Below are positions 57,641 through 64,000 of a stretch of DNA of 64,000 nt, in pieces. Numbering within the stretch: position 1 is the stretch's first letter; every line of letters starts with the position of its first letter. The notes below the pieces were generated by a model that saw only the letters and a program-made list of their open reading frames with translations, was not told the origin of the DNA and did no database searches. The DNA comes from Ctenosaura bakeri. Lineage: Eukaryota > Chordata > Lepidosauria > Squamata > Iguanidae. The stretch spans positions 868,001 through 932,000 of the forward strand of contig CAOLHI010001812.1 in the NCBI GenBank assembly GCA_948474755.1, given 5' to 3'. The translations under genes were made by a program, and so were the position numbers.

Positions 57641-58731
57641 GAGTAATTGTCGATCACTGCTGAAAATCCATTCAAGTGGCCTGTGAGCCATTTACAAGAT
57701 TACCCTGGATGATCCCAGTCCAATTTGGGGAAAGGGGAGGCTTATGGCTGCTGTGAATGCTACTTTTTTTTTTAAAAAAAGAAAGTTCCCAATTATTAAT
57801 AATTGTGTGAATTACTATATGTTCCTATTTGGTCCCTTGAACAGGGCCTTGTTGCCTCTAATTTAGCTTTTTATTTTTGCTGATTAGACTAAGCAAATGC
57901 CTCTTGGAAATTTACCAGCAGGGCCTCTAAGAGCAGGAATATTTTTCTAATTTCATTTCCATCACCTAGCATTCAGAGGGATATATCCCCTTTGAGCTCA
58001 GAGCAATTGTTAGCGAACATGGCTGTTCCAGTGGGAAGGATTCGGTTTAATGGGCTTCAGTGACAATCAAGCCACTTAAAGAATGAAATCAATGATCTAG
58101 AAAGAGGTGGGATCTCCTTCGCTAGAGGTCAAGCAGAAGCTAGACAGCATTTTGGGGGCGTATTGCCTTAGCTTTCTGTTTCCTGTCTGTCTTACACAGA
58201 AAGATAGACTATATGGCTATAACAATGTCACTGAAAGTAGTAGTGCATGAACCAGTCCTGGCCCATGAGCTTTTGGTTTATGGTCCATGATAAGTCAGGA
58301 AAGAATGAAACAGTTGTAGTCAATGGGTCCAAATATGGGGTTGGTCTCAAGAACATCGGAGGGGAAACCCTGGCAGGCTCCCAAATTGGATAATCTGAGA
58401 AGCACTGGCCTGTAACATTGTTGTACAGAATACCTGTAAAAAGATATGAAGACAGCAGCAACTCATCTGATATCTCTACAGATACTATATTTTAATTATG
58501 CAAGCACTTAGCCTTGAAATTCCTCCAGGGTCTGGAAACGCAACAAATCCATCTATTCTATAGTCATCTAGTGCGTTTTCAGGCCCTGAAATGCAGATCA
58601 GTAACAAGGAAAAGGAATGATTATTTGTGGTACTAGGATTTCTATTCAACTTTAGCTTCACTCCACTTCCCATGAGATTTTCAACTACCGGTTAGAGGAA
58701 GAAGTCAAAGGTTGAGACACGATATCTATCT

Positions 58732-58740
58732 CCTTTCTTT

Positions 58741-58803
<63 letters not shown>

Positions 58804-58824
58804 CTTTTTCTTTCTTTCTTTCTT
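58732..58824 (+). repeat. (TTTC)n microsatellite
   Basis: Roughly twenty TTTC units, mirrored by (GAAA)n at 61586-61657 in the other arm, where the run is shorter. Confidence 0.95.
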
Positions 58825-58837
58825 GTATTTACATGCC

Positions 58838-59160
58838 ATCTGTTCTCCCAAAGTGGGCAGCTTCAAAAGAGTTAAAAAACATTTAAAACAATTAAAAAGA
58901 TATAAAGTTATAAAAACTTACATAAAAAAGCTTAATAAATGCATAAAACCTCCCCAGCTCGACCCATTAAAAACCTGCTTGAAAAGAAATGTCTTTGCTG
59001 GCGAAAGGAAAGCAGGGAAGGGGCCAGCCTAGTCTCTTGCGGAAGAGTGTTCCACATGGTGGGAGCAGCCACTGAGAAGGCTCTCCCGTGTCCTCAGCAG
59101 GTGAGCTTGAGAAAGCCTTCCCCAGCAACAAAGAAGCACAGGCAGTAAGCAGGATATGGA
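58838..59160 (-). repeat. LINE 3' end-like segment inside the left arm
   Basis: CGGAAGAGTGTTCCACATGG, GGGAGCAGCCACTGAGAAGG and CTCTCCCGTGTCCTCAGCA are phrases seen in the terminal region of reptile CR1/L2-type LINEs. The (TTTC)n run abuts it. The inverted copy is at 61260-61570. Strand is a guess from the position of the simple repeat. Confidence 0.4.
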
Positions 59161-61583
59161 GGCATTAGAGCAGAGAGGTGGAGATTACCCCAAGTCTAGT
59201 CAAAAGGGTCATTAAAAGAAATGAGATGTAGAGAAGCCAAAGAATATAACTACCAGTAAACAATGTAACAGTGTTCAAAAGCTGATGTGCTTTAGAATGC
59301 ATGGTGTGGCACCACCTTTCCTTTGGCTCAAATTCTGGGCCCCCGTTTGTAAAGGCATAGCCAGCTCCCTTCATTTCTGTTGTCTTCTTTCTTCTTAAAA
59401 CCAGGCACAGAACTTTCTCAAATAAGTTGGAGAATAAAGTATCATTTCCTCAGCAGGCTGAGATGGCTTGGGGTGCTGATTTCAGTGGGGTGATGTTCTG
59501 ATGAACATGTACTTGGACTATTTAAACTCTCAGGTGATATTATACTCATACAGCATTTGAAGGACACTACTTTAATTGTACATTTCTGTTTTGTAAAAAT
59601 CACTGTTATGTTTATTAATTTTGCTTTAACAACATTGTGTGATTCATCTTCCACACATATCTTATTACATGCTTTTGAGGAAAGCAGGGGCATTAATAAC
59701 AACTGAAGAAGTTTTTAATGAAATGTTTTGATATTCCTGGGCTACACTCTTCATTTGCCTTTACGTTTGACCATAACCATTACCTGATAATGAGACTATA
59801 TACTGATTAGCAACTAGCTGTCTGCTTGTCTGTTGGGACTGCTTGTGTTGCTTAAGAATATGAGTTGACTATGAGACTTTAAACGGAGTAGCAGCATATT
59901 CTTTACAAACGTCACCTGATAATAAGTTTGGAAACTGGGACTACTTCACTCTTTGCATGATTATTGTCAACTGCAGCCCAAACAACTGGTGGATTAAGGA
60001 AGTGAACAAAAATTACACTGACTGTTTTGTAGTAATCCAGCATAGAATCAGGAAGGAGGCAAAACAAGAAACAGCTTTGAAAAGATTCCTTTGAGACTGA
60101 TAAGCAAAGAAGAAATTAGTTTTCTACTTGATCTGCAGCTTCTGCTGTATAACTGGAAAAGAGAGACAAAGTGGAAAATATAGCAATACTTGGTAATTAT
60201 ATGCCCTGCTTGGTTAGAGATTACGTATTGCTATATTTTCCACTTTGTCTCTCTTTTCCAGTTATACAGCAGAAGCTGCAGATCAAGTAAAAACTAATTT
60301 CTTCTTTGCTTATCAGTCTCAAAGGAATCTTTTCAAAATGCTTGTTTTGCCTCCTTCCTGATTCTATGCTGGATTACTACAAAACAGTCAGTGTAATTTT
60401 TGTTCACTTCCTTAATCCACCAGTTGTTTGGGCTGCAGTCACAATAATCATGCAAAGAGTAGTAGCTCCCAGTTTCCAAACTTATTATCAGGTGACGTTT
60501 GTAAAAGATATGCTGCTACCCATTTTAAAGTACATGCAGTTCAACTGATATTCTTAAGCAACACAAGCAGTCCCAACAGACAAGCAGACAGCTAGTTGCT
60601 AATCAGTATATAGTCTCATTATCAGGTAATGGTTATGGTCAAACGTAAAGGCAAATGAAGAGTGTAGCCCCAGGAATATCAAAACATTTCATTAAAACTT
60701 CTTCAGTTGTTATTAATGCCCCTGCTTTCCTCAAAAGCATGTAATAAGATATGTGTGGAAGATGAATCACACAATGTTGTTAAAGCAAAATTAATAAACA
60801 TAACAGTGATTTTTACAAAACAGAAATGTACAATTAAAATCATGTCCTTCAAATGCTGTATGAGTATAATATCACCCTAAAGTTGTCCAAATAGTCCAAG
60901 TACATGTTCATCAGAACATCACCCCCACTGAAATCAGCACCCCAAGCCATCTCAGCCTGCTGAGGAAATGATGTTTCTCTCCAACTTATTTGAGAAAGTT
61001 CTGTGCCTGGTTTTAAGAAGAAGAGAACAACAGAAATGAAGGGAGCTTGGCCACGTCTCACAAAATGGGGGCCCAGAATAGAGCCAAAGGAAAGGTGGTG
61101 CCACACCATGCATTCTAAAGCACATCAGCTTTTGAACACTGTTACATTGTTTACTGGTAGTTATCTCTTTGGCTTCTCTACATCTCATTTCTTTTAATGA
61201 CCCTTTTGACTAGACTTGGGTAATTTCCACCTCTCTGCTCTAATTCCTCCATATCCTGCTTACTGCCTGTGCTTCTTTGTTGCTGGGGAAGGCTTTCTCA
61301 AGCTCACCTGCTGAGGACACGGGAGAGCCTTCTCAGTGGCTGCTCCCACCATGTGGAACACTCTTCCAACAGACTAGGCTGGCCCCTTCCCTGCTTTCCT
61401 TTCGCCAGCAAAGACATTTCTTTTCAAGCAGGTTTTTAATGGGTCAGCTTTGGGGAGGTTTTATGCATTTATTAAGCTTTTTTATGTAAGTTTTTATAAC
61501 TTTATATCTTTTTAATTGTTTTAAATGTTTTTTAGAGCTCTGGAAGCTGCCCACTTTGGGAGAACAGATAGCAGTATGATGCC

Positions 61584-61585
<2 letters not shown>

Positions 61586-61657
<72 letters not shown>
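61586..61657 (+). repeat. (GAAA)n microsatellite
   Basis: About eighteen units; inverted partner of the run at 58732. The length difference between arms shows they are not a trivial exact copy. Confidence 0.95.
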
Positions 61658-62789
61658 GAGATAGATATCGTGTTCTCAACCTTTCTCACTTCTTTCCCTC
61701 TAACCGGTAGTTGAAAATCTCATGGGAAGTGGAGTGAAGCTAAAGTTGAATAGAAATCCTAGTACCACAAATAATCATTCCTTTTCCTTGTTACTAATAC
61801 TTTTGCATTTCAGGGCCTGAAAACGCACTAGATGACTATAGAATATATGGATTTGTTGCGTTTCCAGACCCTGGAGGAAGTTCAAGGCTAAGTGCTTGCA
61901 TAATTAAAATATAGTATCTGTAGAGATATCAGATGAGTTGCTGCTGTCTTCATATCTTTTTACAGGTATTCTGTACAACAATGTTACAGGCCAGTGCTTC
62001 TCAGATTATCCAATTTGGGAGCCTGCCAGGGTTTCCCCTCCGATGTTCTTGAGACCAACCCTGGACCCATTGACTACAACTGTTTCATTCTTTCCTGGAA
62101 ACTTATCATGGACCATAAACCAAAAGCTCATGGGCCAGACTGGTTCATGCACTACTACTTTCAGTGACATTGTTATAGCCATATAGTCTATCTTTCTGTG
62201 TAAGACAGACAGGAAACAGAAAGCTAAGGCAATACGCCCCCAAAATGCTGTCTAGCTTCTGCTTGACCTCTAGCGAAGGAGATCCCACCTCTTTCTTAGA
62301 TCATTGATTTCATTCTTTAAGTGGCTTTATTGTCACTGAAGCCCATTAAACCGAATCCTTCCCACTGGAACAGCCATGTTCGCTAAACAATTGCTCTGAG
62401 CTCAAAGGGGATATCCCTCTGAATGCTAGGTGATGGAAATGAAATTAGAAAAATATTCCTGCTCTTAGGCCCTGCTGGTAAATTTCCAAGAGGCATTTGC
62501 TTAGCTTGAATCAGAAAAATAAAAAGCTAAATTAAGAAGGAAGACAAGGCCCTGTTCAAGGGACCAAATAGGAACATATAGTAATTCACACAATTATTAA
62601 TAATTCGGGAACTTTCTTTTTTAAAAAAAAGTAGCATTCACAGCAGCCATAAGCCTCCCCTTTCCCCAAATTGGACTGGGATCATCCAGGGTAATCTTGT
62701 AAATGGCTCACAGGCCACTTGAATGGATTTTCAGCAGTGATCGACAATTACTCTCTGGGAACAAATAAACAATGCAAAACAGCCTGGAA

Positions 62790-63473
62790 TTCACACTGTG
62801 AGTGTCTCCAAAGGGCATGCTGGTCTTCCAGGAACCACAAGGATGCTTGGCTGTGTTTTGTTTGAACTACAAAAGAAAATAATCCATCTACAATGAAAAC
62901 TACTAAGCTCCATATGGTTTCACAGAACTTTGGTCAACACTATAACTTGGCGCACTTTTTCATTCTTTTTGCAGAGTTTGGGGAGTTTGGATTTGTAGTT
63001 TTGGAGAGATTCTTTTTGGAGTTTTGAGAGCTTAGAGTTGGGAGTTCTCTAGATCTGCAAAACCATGAAGCCGGTAAGCTCCCCGCAGCCTCTAAAGGCG
63101 TGGCTGAGATTGTTTCACTCAGCTGAAGATTTTTGGATTGGTATAGTATTAAATCAAACTCTTATCTCTCTCTCTCTCTCTCTCCTATTTTTCATCTCTT
63201 TCTAACTTTCTATAGTCTTGTATGCTTGTTGGAGTGTGTGAAGCTCAGTGATTGTAGGGACTTTGCATCTATGTCAATAAAATCCTTACATTTGAACAAT
63301 TTGTGTGATTTTTGACTGGGCCTATTGACCCCGTAAATATTGGGTTAAAAAGATCCGAAGTACCCTGTCCCTCTTTGCATAGCTATAGCAGTGCAGGCTC
63401 ATTCTTCCCCACAAGAGATGATTTGACAACTTTTGGGAATCCTCTTAAAGGAGCCCAAGCAAGCAGGGTAACA
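62790..63473 (+). mobile_element. second LTR-like element in the right palindrome arm
   Basis: Mirror of 56921-57640: AATAAA at 63276-63281, CCCCGTAAATATTGGGTTAA near 63329, end GCAGGGTAACA at 63473. The upstream limit is uncertain. Confidence 0.45.
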
Positions 63474-63836
63474 CATCCAAGGTACCACTTTATGTACCTT
63501 ATATGCATGGGGTACATAAAGACGGAAATGAAAAACAAAATGAGGCTTTGTGGTATTCAAGGACTACATAACCAGGTGCTGACAGACATACCTATTTGTT
63601 TCTGGAATCTTGCTCAAGGAAAACTGGTCATATGTCACGTGTAGCAGACTTATTCCTGTACAGTACTGAGTAGCCACTTAGCTCACTCAGTGACTTGAGG
63701 AAATCATGATCTCTTGGCCAAACCAACCTCACAGGGTTGTTGTGAGAATAAAATTAATGGGGAAAGAAAATCATATATGCTACCTTGACCTCCCTGGTCA
63801 AGTGAGATCATTTAATAAACATTCACATGACTCTGT

Positions 63837-64000
63837 TAACCTGTTCTCTGGGGGTCCCAGGAGAGGCGCCCAAATAACCAAAACACAACCACAAAGTTGG
63901 GGAAATTAACTGGAGCACTCACTAAAGCTAGCGAGAGGCAGGGTAACTTAGCAGAGATCTTGTAACCCAATGTCTACGGGGTCAGGTCAGTCAAGCAGTC
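63837..64000 (-). mobile_element. LTR copy 3, minus strand, cut by the window edge
   Basis: TTAACCTGTTCTCTGGGGGT and GGCGCCCAAATAACC are the complement of the end of LTR copy 2, and the match continues to base 64000 (GTCAGGTCAGTCAAGCAGTC). Confidence 0.75.

Larger units (their letters stand above)
56386..60189 (+). repeat. left arm of a large palindrome
   Basis: Every segment read here reappears inverted to the right of 60235: (GA)n at 57206 against (CT)n at 63162, (TTTC)n at 58732 against (GAAA)n at 61586, and ends GTGGAAAATATAGCAATAC against GTATTGCTATATTTTCCAC. By eye the arms agree closely, with small indels and a few diverged patches (for example around 57560-57600 against 62795-62840). 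Confidence 0.9.
60235..64000 (-). repeat. right arm of the large palindrome (continues beyond the window)
   Basis: Inverted copy of 56386-60189. The spacer between arms is only 45 bases (60190-60234). Homology is still running at the last base, so the arm is longer than 3.77 kb. No gene was recognised in either arm. Confidence 0.9.

Noticed and set aside
61938..62186. 82-codon frame mirrored at 58228-58461 on the other strand
   Set aside because: Present in both palindrome arms simply because the arms are inverted copies; arms differ by indels within it and no family is recognisable.

Overview
This is vertebrate nuclear DNA, most likely from a squamate reptile and probably an iguanian lizard. 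The evidence is a split LZTFL1 gene next to an intact CCR9 gene, the order known from other vertebrates (LZTFL1-CCR9). The repeats also fit: a tRNA-type lizard SINE, CORE/MIR-like SINEs, CR1/L2 and L1 LINE ends, squamate-type short palindromic elements, and tyrosine-recombinase (DIRS/Ngaro-type) retrotransposons.

Layout. 1-8.35 kb: the 5' two thirds of LZTFL1 on the minus strand, seven coding exons running from a CpG-rich promoter near 8.1-8.35 kb toward the left edge. The last exons lie outside the window. 8.35-21.1 kb: intergenic, with several palindromic MITEs, an L1 3' end and short hairpin repeats. 21.1-25.1 kb: CCR9 on the plus strand, with a predicted exon carrying the first five codons (21106-21169) and the main coding exon 23994-25088; together they predict 369 residues. 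25.1-33.5 kb: CCR9 3' flank and ordinary repeat-rich intergenic DNA.

33.5-64 kb is gene-poor and structurally unusual. A segment of about 1.8 kb occurs three times (33.58-35.4 kb plus, 43.9-45.2 kb minus, 53.78-55.6 kb plus). Each copy carries tiny exon-like cassettes of 30 and 17 bases with good splice-site matches. Two copies face each other around an 8 kb degenerate CA/GT satellite whose strand polarity flips near 39.46 kb, so 34.2-45.2 kb is one large diverged inverted repeat. Near its centre lies a 2.1 kb DIRS-like element with a broken gag on the minus strand. At 49.2-52.3 kb is a decayed YR retrotransposon on the plus strand (RT-RNase H, tyrosine recombinase, SGNH hydrolase), followed by an LTR. 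A second LTR copy at 55.67-56.55 kb opens a nearly uniform palindrome whose arms (56386-60189 and 60235-64000) run off the right edge.

Functionally, LZTFL1 is a BBSome/ciliary trafficking regulator and CCR9 is the gut-homing chemokine receptor for CCL25. They are neighbours by synteny, not pathway partners. No RNA gene, CRISPR array or bacterial-type feature was seen. All calls were made by reading the sequence; no database search was run.
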